The notes under the pieces: model-generated
The model's input: only the letters and a program-made list of their open reading frames with translations
What the model was told of the DNA's origin: nothing
Database searches by the model: none
From: Kitasatospora sp. NBC_01246
Lineage (GTDB): Bacteria > Actinomycetota > Actinomycetes > Streptomycetales > Streptomycetaceae
Direction: 5' to 3'
Assembly (NCBI RefSeq): GCF_036226505.1
Contig: NZ_CP108484.1
Location: 8,527,501-8,591,500, forward strand
DNA length: 64,000 nucleotides
Part shown: piece by piece, positions 35,856-44,042 of the stretch
Position numbering within the stretch: position 1 is the first letter of the stretch
Layout of the letters: each line of letters opens with the position of its first letter
Translations under genes and position numbers: made by a program

Positions 35856-36479
35856 TCACGCTCGAAGGTTCTTCGACCAGTCTCCCCGAGAGCGGTAGGC
35901 ACGGCCGTCACCGATCTGCTTCATCCCACCGGGGAGGACGTCCCCGTGGTACGGGTACTGTTCCGTCACCGCCGCCAGCAGGAACTCGAGGAATCCGCCC
36001 TCGAAGAGGTCCCACTCCCGCATCGAGTCGAACTTGGCGGCGACCGGCCATCGGTCCGGGTCGGGGTCCCGCATCAGCCAGAAGAAGTGGTCGGAGTTCC
36101 AGTTGTTTCCCCACTTCAAGAGGCCGCCCTCGGCCGGGAACAACGGATACGGGCACTCGTCGTAGTCCCCGTCCCGGTGGGCCTGGGCCAGCCAGGCACA
36201 GTATCCGTAGGGGTTCGTCGTGCCGTACAGGAATCCGGCGAAGCCGGGTGGCTCCCCGATCTTGGGACTGGGCGCTGCCGATGGTGTGTAGATGTGGAGT
36301 TCGTCGCTGATGCTGACCATCCCGTACCGGTCGGCGAACGCCCGGTAGTCCGCGGGCAGCTGGAAACCGAGCACCTCCGGCCCCGACTCCCACGGGACGG
36401 GGACCACCCCGTCCAGAGGCGGCCCGATCACCGAGCCGAGCCGCTCCAGCATCTTCTCGATGCTCACGTCCACTCCCAT
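35856..36479 (-). CDS. SMI1/KNR4 (SUKH) family protein, probable immunity protein
   Basis: A 207-residue protein of the SMI1/KNR4 superfamily: an N-terminal amphipathic helix (EKMLERLGSVIGPPL), the family's LPADYRAFADRYGMVSI core near residues 43-60, and the aromatic C-terminal strands WGNNWNSDHFFWLMRDPDPDRW. SUKH proteins are frequent immunity partners of nuclease toxins. It begins 23 bases after the stop of the secreted nuclease gene, same strand, which is the standard toxin-immunity order. Its role as the specific neutraliser of that nuclease is inferred from this position. I start at the ATG at 36479; no membrane segment or signal peptide is present, as expected for a cytosolic protector. 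Confidence 0.85.
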   Translation of the reverse strand: MGVDVSIEKMLERLGSVIGPPLDGVVPVPWESGPEVLGFQLPADYRAFADRYGMVSISDELHIYTPSAAPSPKIGEPPGFAGFLYGTTNPYGYCAWLAQAHRDGDYDECPYPLFPAEGGLLKWGNNWNSDHFFWLMRDPDPDRWPVAAKFDSMREWDLFEGGFLEFLLAAVTEQYPYHGDVLPGGMKQIGDGRAYRSRGDWSKNLRA

Positions 36480-36502
36480 CAGTCGTCCGTTCTCGCCCGG
36501 GG

Positions 36503-38416
36503 CTAGTTGCCCAGGGATACCAGGCCGTTCGAGCCGTACGTGCGGTTGTCCACGAATGTCCGGGCGGAGTCCGTGGTCGCCCCGGTGGTGGCGTCCCAGG
36601 CGTGGAGCGACATCGCCCACCCGTTCGGAATGGTGCTGCTGGGGCTGTTGTACTGCGGGAACACGTTGTACAGCACAGGGCCCCGGCCCATGACCTTCCC
36701 GGCTCTGGTCTCGAAGGTCCGCATGCTGTTGGTGATCGTGCCGCCGGTTCGCTGGTTGGTGTTGGCCCCCCGCTGGAAGCACGGCGTCAGGTTCCGCTCG
36801 TCCGCCGTTCCGCCGGCCATGCGCGGTACGGAGTGGCAGCGAGCGATGTCGGAATCCGAAGTGAACCCCAGGGTGGCCGCCCGCGCCTTGGCATCGGTCC
36901 AGCCCCGGATGTCGCCGGCCGCGGCCTGCCCCCTGCTGGAGCCGGGCGTGCCTTCGAGACAGGCATTGACTCCCTGGTTGCGGTTCTGACCGTCCGGCGG
37001 CAGGTAGCTGACCCACCCGCCGCCGTTCAGGGGTACCGCCCCCGTCGGCTCCAGATCCTTGCAGGTGGGGACGCGCCGGTCGGCGTTCTCCTCGGAGCCG
37101 GGGTTGCCGGGTGCCGGAGCGGGCTCCGGGGAGGCGGGTACTTCCTGAACCGTCGTGATCCCGTCGAGGGGGAGCGTTTCACCGTCGCGGTACGCGACGA
37201 CCCCGCCGGATTCGAAGACCTCCGGGGCCAGCACGGGAGCCGGGGCCGGGGCCGGGGCCGGGGCGGGAGCTGGGCCTGGAGCTGGAGCTGGAGCCGGGGG
37301 TGCGGTAGCGGTGGGGGCCGGGCCCGGGGACGCGGTGGTGGCCGGTGCCGGTGCCGGTGCTGGCGCCGGGGATGCGGTAGTGGTGGGCGCCTGGACCCGT
37401 AGTGCCGTGTAGTGCCCGTTGGGCTTGCGGGCCAACCCGTCGTAGGGGACGGCAGGGCTCGTGAGCATGGCCGCCTGCGCGGCCGGCAGCCGCCGGACGG
37501 CTTCGGGCGTCAGGTACGCCGTCCCCGGCCGCGGGTCGACGGTCGTACCGCTCTGCTGCCCGTACTGCTTCATGGCGGAGGTCTGCGGCTGCCGGTAGGG
37601 GCTGTCTGCCGTGTCGGCTTCCCGGCCCCGGGCCTCGTGGTCGCGCTCCGGCGGCGCGGGAGCGTCGCCGCCCTGATCCATCGTCACCGCCGGATCGGGC
37701 GGGGTCCGGGCCAGGCTCTGGAGGACCTCGGCCATCTCCTGGAGCAGCTGCTGGGTCTGGACCTGGAGCTGCTGGGACCTGGCCCTTGCCGCGGAGGACT
37801 TCTCCGCATTGGCCCTGGAAGCGGCGTTGAGCTGGGATTTCCGCGAGTTGAGCTGCGCCTCCTGCTGCCTGACCTCGCCCTCCTCGCCCTGGAGCTTGGC
37901 CTCCTCGGCCTTGACCTGGCTCTGTTCGGTCTGCAGCTGGGCCGCTTCGGCGTTGTAGCGGCCGACCGCGGCGGCCTGATCCGCGGGAGGCTTGGCCGCG
38001 TTGTGGGCGTCGATCTTGCCGCTCAGCGCCCTCGCGCGCGTGTTGTGGGCGTCGATCTCGCTGTTCACCGCGGCGGCCCTGGCGGACAGCGTGGTGTCGG
38101 CGCTCTCCACCTCCGCGGCTTCCTTGGTGATCCGCTCGGCCTCGGCGACCACCTCCCTGACCATCTGCTCGATTTCGGCCTCCGTCCGCTTCTGCGCCTC
38201 GACCTTCTGGGCGAGCGCCGGGGCGACGGCCGCGACGTCCCTGGGCTGGGCCAGGGCGGCCACGGTGTCGGGCGGGGCCATGACCGGCGTGTCGGCGGCA
38301 GCCCTCGTCACCGCCGCCGTGCCGACGAGCGGCAGCAGGAGCGCCAGCACCAGGGCGACGGCACGCCCCACAGCCCGCCGGGGGCGGCCGGCCGGCCCGA
38401 GCGGGGTCGCGGTCAT
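36503..38416 (-). CDS. Secreted polymorphic-toxin-like protein: signal peptide, coiled coil, Ala-Pro linker, C-terminal endonuclease
   Basis: The 637-residue protein is modular. Residues 1-42 are a signal peptide (RRAVGRAVALVLALLLPLVG, then an AAA-type cleavage region). About 60-245 is highly charged and Glu/Gln/Ala-rich, a long coiled coil. About 340-400 is an Ala-Pro linker with APAPAPAP runs. The last 150 residues form a DNA/RNA non-specific endonuclease-like domain with RCHSVPRMAGG (candidate catalytic His528), RNLTPCFQRGAN and a later E-containing helix, the pattern of beta-beta-alpha metal nucleases. I choose the ATG at 38416, which overlaps the upstream sensor stop (ATGA). The SUKH gene follows directly. 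A host-directed or extracellular DNase for nutrient use is the alternative. Confidence 0.82.
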   Translation of the reverse strand: MTATPLGPAGRPRRAVGRAVALVLALLLPLVGTAAVTRAAADTPVMAPPDTVAALAQPRDVAAVAPALAQKVEAQKRTEAEIEQMVREVVAEAERITKEAAEVESADTTLSARAAAVNSEIDAHNTRARALSGKIDAHNAAKPPADQAAAVGRYNAEAAQLQTEQSQVKAEEAKLQGEEGEVRQQEAQLNSRKSQLNAASRANAEKSSAARARSQQLQVQTQQLLQEMAEVLQSLARTPPDPAVTMDQGGDAPAPPERDHEARGREADTADSPYRQPQTSAMKQYGQQSGTTVDPRPGTAYLTPEAVRRLPAAQAAMLTSPAVPYDGLARKPNGHYTALRVQAPTTTASPAPAPAPAPATTASPGPAPTATAPPAPAPAPGPAPAPAPAPAPAPVLAPEVFESGGVVAYRDGETLPLDGITTVQEVPASPEPAPAPGNPGSEENADRRVPTCKDLEPTGAVPLNGGGWVSYLPPDGQNRNQGVNACLEGTPGSSRGQAAAGDIRGWTDAKARAATLGFTSDSDIARCHSVPRMAGGTADERNLTPCFQRGANTNQRTGGTITNSMRTFETRAGKVMGRGPVLYNVFPQYNSPSSTIPNGWAMSLHAWDATTGATTDSARTFVDNRTYGSNGLVSLGN

Positions 38417-39387
38417 CCGGTCACCTTCTTGGTGAGCTCGTCGGCCACCTTCCAACTGGTCGCCTCGCCGTCACCCGCCTGGCACACGGAGACCTGCACC
38501 AGGCTCGTGCCCTTCACCCACGCCTGGTGATAGCAGGCCCAGCCCGCGCTACCCTCCTGCGCCGCGGTCCACGCCACCGCGACCTCAGTGCTGGGGCGCG
38601 CCGTGTAGACCCACTTCGAGCTGCGGCCGGCCTGCCCGGCGACCGTGGCCGACGGGCACTTGGCCAGGCCCTCGGTGAGCGTCCGGAAAGCGGCGCCGGC
38701 CTTCTCGGCCTCCGGGAAGACGCCGAACACCTGGTTCACGGTGTAGCCGCCGGTGCCCGCGGAGTCCTGGTAGGTCGCCGACAGGAACGCCTTCCACGCC
38801 TGCCCGTAGACCGCCTCTGTCGTCGGCCCCGCCGCGACGGCGCACTCCGACGGCGCCACGTCGAGCGGCGCGTGGGGCCGGTCCGACTGCGGGCCGGCGA
38901 CCACCGTCGTCCCGGCCAGCCGGCTGACACTGTCAGCGCCGAGGAGCTGCGCCTGGACCGTCCCCGCGGCCACGTGCGGTGCACGTCCCGTCGGCTGCTG
39001 AGGCCACACCCACCACCCGATACCGGCCAGCACCAGGCAGGGAAGGAGAGCGGCCACGAGCAGCGGCCAGTGGCGCAGCACCTTGGCTCCCCGCCGCGTC
39101 GCCCGCAGCCCTGGCGGTGCCGCCGCCTCCGACGAAGGCTCCGCCCCCCGCCCCGCGACCGGTTGCGCGGCAGCCGACGCGGGTTGAGGTGTGCCTCGGC
39201 CCGGCGGTTGCGCCGGCGGCGCGAGGGCGGACGGTGCCGCGGCAGACGACGCGGCGGACGCTGACCCGACCGGGGCTGATGGCGGGCAGCCGCTGTCGCC
39301 GGGCCGGGGCGCCACCGCGTGCGGCGTCTGCTGCCAGGCGGGCGGTGTCGGCGTGGCTGGGTCCTGGTTCCCGTAATGGTCCGTCAT
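38413..39387 (-). CDS. Membrane protein with PknH-like extracellular sensor domain
   Basis: The 324-residue protein has a Pro/Ala/Ser-rich cytoplasmic segment (1-100), one membrane helix (about 107-128, LLVAALLPCLVLAGIGWWVW) and an external domain. That domain has four Cys (SECAV, AKCPS, WACYH, VSVCQ) and the layout of the PknH C-terminal sensor fold (GYTVNQVFGVFPEAEKAGAAF, later WVYTARP and KVADELTKKV). In mycobacteria this fold is attached to a Ser/Thr kinase; here no kinase is fused. Its stop overlaps the toxin start by four bases, so both are made together. It could be a surface anchor, a secretion aid or a ligand sensor for the toxin; the sequence does not decide. Confidence 0.75.
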   Translation of the reverse strand: MTDHYGNQDPATPTPPAWQQTPHAVAPRPGDSGCPPSAPVGSASAASSAAAPSALAPPAQPPGRGTPQPASAAAQPVAGRGAEPSSEAAAPPGLRATRRGAKVLRHWPLLVAALLPCLVLAGIGWWVWPQQPTGRAPHVAAGTVQAQLLGADSVSRLAGTTVVAGPQSDRPHAPLDVAPSECAVAAGPTTEAVYGQAWKAFLSATYQDSAGTGGYTVNQVFGVFPEAEKAGAAFRTLTEGLAKCPSATVAGQAGRSSKWVYTARPSTEVAVAWTAAQEGSAGWACYHQAWVKGTSLVQVSVCQAGDGEATSWKVADELTKKVTG

Positions 39388-40765
39388 GGCGTCCTTTTCG
39401 TCACGGGGTTCGGGTCGGTGCTGTTCATCGGTGGCACGGGAGGAGGAGGAGGAACACCGCGAGCATCACGGCGGTAGAGGTCGGGCCGGATGGTCGGCAC
39501 GGCCGACCGGAGCTCGGCCGCGGCCATCGGCTTCCGCCCGCGATTCCTGGCACAGCGACGCCACCTTGTCCGCCCAGCTGTCGCCGGTACGGCGTGAGCC
39601 CGACTCGCCTGCCAGCACGCCGGCCGGCAGCCGGAGACCCCTTCGCCTCCGCCACCGGACCCCCTCCCTCACGTACGCGCACGGGCGTCAGGAATTGGGG
39701 CAGCCCGGGTCGGCCGCGCACGGGGAGGCGGGGGTCGCGGAACCTGCCATCCGCTGTCGATGCTGACGCGTCGCCGGACAACCGCACAGGTCAAAGCACC
39801 GGCCACGTATGGCCGGTGGTCAGGATGAGGTCGCTACGGCCGCTTCCTCGCGGATGCGCGGGCCTGAACGGCGGACACGCCCGGAGAATCGGTGCCGCGC
39901 CACCACCGGCATCCTTCTCGCGGGGCGGGGGAGCGCGACGGATCGACTGGCCCTGCTGCTGGTTGCCGGACGCCGGGGACACCGGTCGGATGCCGTGGTG
40001 GGGCGGGCTGTTGCGGACCCCCATCGGCGTTCCGCGATGAGGCCGGCACGGCCGCTGAGGTGCGCGCCGAAGGCACCAGCCGCGGTGCCGGGGGAGTTCG
40101 GAGGCGTTCTAGGGCGGCCCGGACGATCGAGCGTCCGCGCCGCTGCAACCTGCCCGGGCTGCACGGCAAGTAGCACCTGATGGTGCCGGCAGCGGCGACC
40201 GCCCCTCAGGCCGCCGGACCCGGTATCAGGGTTGCCTCGACGGCTCCGGCTGGCGGGTCGTGATCTTCACGCGGGCCACCGAGTACGAGTCCGATCGGGT
40301 CGACGTCTCCACGGTCAACCTCCGCACCATGGTCCCCTGGCGTGCCGGCAACCCGACCGCGGCCCTCCCGACGGTGTTCAAGCTCGTCGAGTCCGCACCG
40401 GTCGACGGCGCGCAATCACCGGCGCTCACCTGGTCCCCCCGGTTCGTACCGGCACCCGCTTCGACGATGGCGTCCGGGGCCCGGAGCGGTGCGGGTACCT
40501 CCGTCGCGATGCGGGTGGCGCGGGTGTTGAGGCCCACCTGGGTGGGAGTCAGGGCGAGGGCGTGCCGGAAGGTGATCTTCTCCGGCAGGTCGAGGGCCAC
40601 CTCGGGGCCGCCCTTGCGGTGGCGCACTGCTCCTGGTCTGCGACTGGCCACTGATCCGGCCGGGGGACGAGGAACCTCGCCTACCTCGCCCAGTTCCCGC
40701 AGATCGGCCCGGCCGTTCCGGACTCGGCACCCGATGAGTACTACCGCGGCGGCCGCCGCCAGGCG
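39388..40765. other. 1.4-kb stretch of coding-like debris, no intact gene
   Basis: No complete gene can be supported. Short stretches have gene-like codon use on opposite strands: + strand about 40226-40400 (GWRVVIFTRATEYESDRVDV), - strand about 40450-40640 (LDLPEKITFRHALALTPTQV), and + strand about 40655-40765 (NLAYLAQFPQIGPAVPDS), the last running in frame into the STAS gene. They do not join into one frame and I cannot assign families. This pattern of abutting fragments in both orientations suggests successive insertions and deletions, not one decayed gene. Confidence 0.5.
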
Positions 40766-41146
40766 GTGGTGCTGTCCGTTCCCGGGTACGCCGCCGAACA
40801 GGAAGTGTTGGCCATAGCCGTCCACACCCATCCGTCGGGGGCGACGGTCCTCACCGTCACCGGGGAGCTCGACTACCACACGGCCCCGCGGCTGAGCCGG
40901 ATGGTGGAAGGGTTGCCGCTGGCCGCCGCCGTCCCGCTCGTCCTGGACGTCGGGGGCCTGTCGTTCTGCGGCTCGATCGGGGTCTCGGCGCTGCTCTCCG
41001 GCTACCAGCGGGCCGCTGCGGCCTCGGCGCCGTTCGCCGTGGCGGGCGGGGGCCGGGATCTGGCGCAGATCCTCCAGATCACCGGTATCGACCGGATCTT
41101 CGGCCTCTACGAGAGCGTGGACCAGGCCGTCGCGGCCTGCGGCTGA
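40766..41146 (+). CDS. STAS-domain anti-sigma factor antagonist
   Basis: Partner-switching regulator of the SpoIIAA/RsbV type, 126 residues: LTVTGELDYHTAPRLSRMV, then VLDVGGLSFCGSIGVSALL, in which Ser in FCGSIG corresponds to the phosphorylated serine of the family. When unphosphorylated such proteins bind an anti-sigma kinase and free its sigma factor. The first usable start is GTG at 40766 and no Shine-Dalgarno is evident. The frame is open upstream to 40655 with gene-like codons, so the gene may once have been longer or fused. No kinase or sigma gene is adjacent; the only RsbW-like gene in the window is at 56641. Confidence 0.85.
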   Translation: MVLSVPGYAAEQEVLAIAVHTHPSGATVLTVTGELDYHTAPRLSRMVEGLPLAAAVPLVLDVGGLSFCGSIGVSALLSGYQRAAAASAPFAVAGGGRDLAQILQITGIDRIFGLYESVDQAVAACG

Positions 41147-41497
41147 CCGGGCCGACCGCAGGCCGGGGGAGGACGGTTGCGGCCGAGCGGCGCACTTCCG
41201 GAAGGCCGGGGCCGGCTGTCAACGTGTGGCGGCGTACCCGGTGCTGGAGGACGCCGCTGACCGATCGAGCCGTCGGCGCGGTGGACCGGGGGTTCGGGGA
41301 CCCCGGACTGTTCCAGTACCATTCGGCATCCGTCACGTCAGAACGCTCCACAGCCCCGGGGCCGACCGGAGAGACCAGCTCACTGTCGCACCGTGACAAG
41401 ATCCGAACCACGGGGGAGACGGCCCGCACCGCATGGTGTCGGCAGGAGTTCTTCGAGGCATCCCGGCCTACTCGTGCCCGACCTTCTGCAACAGGTC
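41147..41497. other. 351-bp convergent gap with a hairpin
   Basis: No gene is seen between the convergent STAS and TerD genes. A 6-bp stem (CCGGGG 41286-41291, CCCCGG 41301-41306) with a 9-base loop could end transcription from either side. Confidence 0.45.
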
Positions 41498-42019
41498 TCA
41501 GGTGCCCATGATCCTCGCGAAAGTCGCCGGATCGGCATCGAAGCCGTAGACGCCGGGCTGGAATCCCCAGGCCCCCGAGTTGTCCCGGACGAACTCCGCG
41601 ACCCTCGCCGCTGTTGCCTCACCGGCGCCGGCGAAGTCCACAGCCGCGAACTCATCGCGCCCGTTCCGGATCTTCACCACGGGGTTCGCTATGTCCCCGA
41701 ACGTCAGTCGGCCGGCGTTCTGTTGGATGGCGACGCCCACGACCACCCGGACGTAGCGGTCGGCCAGACGGTCGAGCTCCAGGACGAGGCGTTCGTCGAC
41801 GCCGAGGCCCTTGCCGTCAAGGCTGTCCCGGGTGAGGGTGATCGTGCCGTCGGGAGCGCGGCTGTCGAAATGAACCAGGTAGGCGGGGGCGCCGGACGGG
41901 GCGGCGGCGGTGTATGTCGCGGCGACGAGGTCCAGATCGTGACGGGCCGAGCCTGCGGGACTCGGATCCCACAACAGGCCTACTTCGATCCGTTCCAGAC
42001 CCTTGTTGAGACTGCTCAC
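41498..42019 (-). CDS. terD: TerD-family protein
   Basis: The 173-residue product has the TerD/TerE fold pattern: a basic start (VSSLNKGLERIEVGLLWD), LDLVAATY, then acidic calcium-binding loops and the GDIANPVVKIRNG stretch. The family binds calcium and is tied to tellurite resistance and envelope stress. I place the start at GTG 42019 because GAAGGGA lies about 8 bases upstream and the product then has normal family length, although the frame is open further. It is a lone ter gene: no terB, terC or terZ is nearby, so tellurite resistance by itself is doubtful. An unusually AT-rich block with promoter-like sequence lies about 90 bases upstream. Confidence 0.88.
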   Translation of the reverse strand: MSSLNKGLERIEVGLLWDPSPAGSARHDLDLVAATYTAAAPSGAPAYLVHFDSRAPDGTITLTRDSLDGKGLGVDERLVLELDRLADRYVRVVVGVAIQQNAGRLTFGDIANPVVKIRNGRDEFAAVDFAGAGEATAARVAEFVRDNSGAWGFQPGVYGFDADPATFARIMGT

Positions 42020-42092
42020 CGGACTGTCCCTTCGTCGTCGCACCGACCGGATCTGCGCTGTTGCGTACCAGCCCTTGGCGGTTAACAGCATT

Positions 42093-42121
42093 GCACTAAT
42101 ATGTAATTGACATACTATCAA
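42093..42121 (-). promoter_or_regulatory. AT-rich block with candidate terD promoter and palindrome
   Basis: On the - strand TTGATA (42121-42116) is followed after 17 bases by TAGTGC (42098-42093), a possible promoter reading into terD. The same place contains the palindrome TTGA-CATACTA-TCAA (42107-42121). The stretch is the most AT-rich in the window, which favours a regulatory role. The -10 match is weak. Confidence 0.4.
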
Positions 42122-42325
42122 TGCCAGCCGGCGCCTCGGGCCGACACGGGCGTGACCGTGCTCGTCATCGAACCCCAAATCCGCCCTCTCCGTGACCTCC
42201 CCAGACTTCGGGCCCCGCGAGACCTTCGCCGCCCCGACAGCGGCCGGTGGCTGACCGGCGGCACCGCAGAGCCGCTGCCTACCCGAGCCACCGGCCCGGG
42301 GTGGGCAGCTCACGCGCGCAGGCCC

Positions 42326-43188
42326 TCATACCGGCTTCTGTTGCGGCGGCCTGTGTGAGCTCCAGGGATTCGTCGGCCGGGAGCTCGGGCCGCGCGTAGC
42401 GCACCTGGCGCAGCGGTCCGGCCCCGGTCCCGCCCGGTCCGTGGTGAACGGTGACTCGTACCGGCCGAGGTGGCGCAGCGCGGCTGCAGGGTGCGACGTT
42501 CGGGGCTGGTGAAGCCGGTGCCTACCGATCCGGCGTAAGAGGTCCTGACAAAGGCGTTGGACGTGGCGGTGGGTGATCAGGCAGGTGGCGAGGCCGAGGA
42601 AGGCCTCGTGGATGTCGTCGCGCCGTTCCCAGCGGATGCGCAGGCGGCGGAAGCCGTGGAGCCGGGCGATGGTCCGTTCGATGCCCCAGCGGTAGACGCC
42701 CAGGCCGGAACCGTGGGGTGCTCCCCGGCGGGCGATCATCGGTTTGATGCCCTGCTTCCGCACCAGTCGCCGGTACGTGTCGTGGTCGTAGCCGCGGTCG
42801 GCGAACAGGAGGTCGGGGCGGCGCCGGGGTCGGCCGAGGAGGCCGGCCACGGCGGGCACTTTCGCCAGCAGGGGCAGCAGCTGGGTGACGTCGTTGCGGT
42901 TGCCGCCGGTCAGTGCCACCGGTCAGTGACACCGCGAGCGGGATGCCCTGGGCGTCGACGAGGACGTGGTGCTTGCTGCCCGGTCGTGCGAGGTCGACCG
43001 GGCTCGGTCCGCTTGCGGGCCCCTTCGGGCAGCCCGGAGGTGGCTGGAGTCGTTCACCGCCCGGGACCAGTCGAGCCGCCCAGCGGCCCGGAGCTTTCGC
43101 AACAGGGCCGGTCCCACACGCCGGCCTCGTTCCAGGCGGCCAGGCGTCGCCAGCACGTCATGCCCGAGCCGCCCTCGGGGAGGGTGAG
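42326..43188 (-). pseudogene. Broken IS5-family transposase
   Basis: Pieces of one DDE transposase are spread over three frames. In order on the - strand they read GGSGMTCWRRLAAWNEAGVW, then KLRAAGRLDWSRAV, then SPVDLARPGSKHHVLVDAQG, then LLFADRGYDHDTYRRLVRKQ and YRWGIERTIARLHGFRRLRI. A 13-base near-tandem duplication at about 42905-42930 causes one frameshift just after SLTGG; another lies near 43000-43050. The N-terminal third is missing: the frame meets a different gene at about 43185. The downstream end is open to 42326, beyond the usual family end. Terminal inverted repeats and target duplications were not found by eye, so this is a dead remnant. Confidence 0.85.
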
Positions 43189-43400
43189 CGCGGAGCGTTG
43201 CGATGGGTGAGCACCGCGAGGACGCCTGGCATCGCCAGCGCGGCGGCGGCGGCGTCGACCGCGGTGATGTCGCCCCGGGCGACGGTGGTGGGAACGGGCC
43301 AGGCGTGGGCCAGGCCCTCCGGCTGCTGGTCCCCGGCGTAGCGGGCGCTGCCGGTGACCTTCTCCAAGGCTCTCCAGCCGGGCGTGAGCGTCGGTGACCG
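43188..43400 (-). pseudogene. N-terminal fragment of a molybdopterin-binding xanthine dehydrogenase-type subunit
   Basis: The - strand frame reads WRALEKVTGSARYAGDQQPE, then GLAHAWPVPTTVARGDITAV and LAMPGVLAVLTHRNAPR, the typical opening of the large molybdenum-binding subunit of xanthine/aldehyde oxidoreductases. It stops being homologous exactly where the IS5-family transposase begins (about 43185), so some 650 residues have been lost. Upstream residues are also irregular. The fragment cannot be functional. Confidence 0.75.
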
Positions 43401-43491
43401 GGCCTCCCGGCCGAGCGGGTCGGACGACCGTCACCGGCCTGCCGGGGCGTGCCTGCCGTCGCCGCGGGCCGCGGCCGGAGGGGCCGGCTGC

Positions 43492-43881
43492 TCACCCCGC
43501 GCCGCTGCGCGTCCGCGCCGGGCGGATGTCCGCCGCCCTCGCGTGGACGGCGAACATCGTCGCCGTCTCGGTCGTGTCCAGGACCCGCCACACCCTCGGC
43601 CGTACTCCGGCCAGGCGCAGTGACGTACCCGCACGCTCGGCCTCCGACCGCAGGAGCAGGAGGGCGTTGAGCCCGGTGGAGTCGCAGAAGCCCACGCCCC
43701 GCAGATCGACCGCGAGTACCTCGGGCGGCGGGGTCGCGGCCAGCCGTGGTCGCAGTGCGCCCTGGAGCGTCTCGGCGGTCTGGACGTCCAGTGCGCCGTT
43801 CACGGTGCACACGACCACGCCGTCGCGTTCCTCGGAGCACGAGACCGCGAGCAGTCCTCCCGTGGAAGCCCTTCCGGTCAT
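43492..43881 (-). CDS. STAS-domain anti-sigma factor antagonist
   Basis: RsbV/SpoIIAA-type protein of 129 residues with VVVCTVNGALDVQTAETL, then LAVDLRGVGFCDSTGLNALL, in which Ser of CDSTG is the conserved phosphorylation site. The tail (ARAADIRPARTRSGAG) is basic. I start at ATG 43881 because GGAGG lies 8 bases before it; an in-frame GTG at 43890 would overlap that ribosome site. A sigma-B-like promoter (43906-43930) is in the right place upstream, which would put it under the kind of sigma factor it regulates. It is divergent from ybdK across a 75-base palindrome. Confidence 0.9.
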   Translation of the reverse strand: MTGRASTGGLLAVSCSEERDGVVVCTVNGALDVQTAETLQGALRPRLAATPPPEVLAVDLRGVGFCDSTGLNALLLLRSEAERAGTSLRLAGVRPRVWRVLDTTETATMFAVHARAADIRPARTRSGAG

Positions 43882-43905
43882 GGTGAACACCTCCAGCCGC
43901 GACGT

Positions 43906-43930
43906 CTACCCTTGCGGGCCCGTCCGAACC
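43906..43930 (-). promoter_or_regulatory. Candidate sigma-B-type promoter of the STAS gene
   Basis: Reading on the - strand, GGTT (43930-43927) is followed after 15 bases by GGGTAG (43911-43906). This fits the actinobacterial sigma-B/F pattern GNNTN14-16GGGTAY except for the last base. It lies 25 bases before the start codon and its -35 touches the edge of the large palindrome. Confidence 0.5.
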
Positions 43931-44002
43931 GCGGCCGCCGCCCCCCGGCTGCTCCCCGCCGGCCCGGCCGGCGGGGAGCAGCCGGGGGGCGGCGGCCGCG
44001 GT
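43928..44002. repeat. Perfect 37-bp inverted repeat with 1-base centre
   Basis: Positions 43928-43964 and 43966-44002 are exact reverse complements, separated by a single C at 43965. The arms are over 90% GC. It fills most of the 161-base divergent gap between the STAS gene and ybdK, 46 bases from one start and 40 from the other. It is far longer than the 6-16 bp terminator stems elsewhere in the window. Confidence 0.97.
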
Positions 44003-44042
44003 CACCAGGAGTGGACGCCGGAGCGGCGGGTATGCGCGAGAC

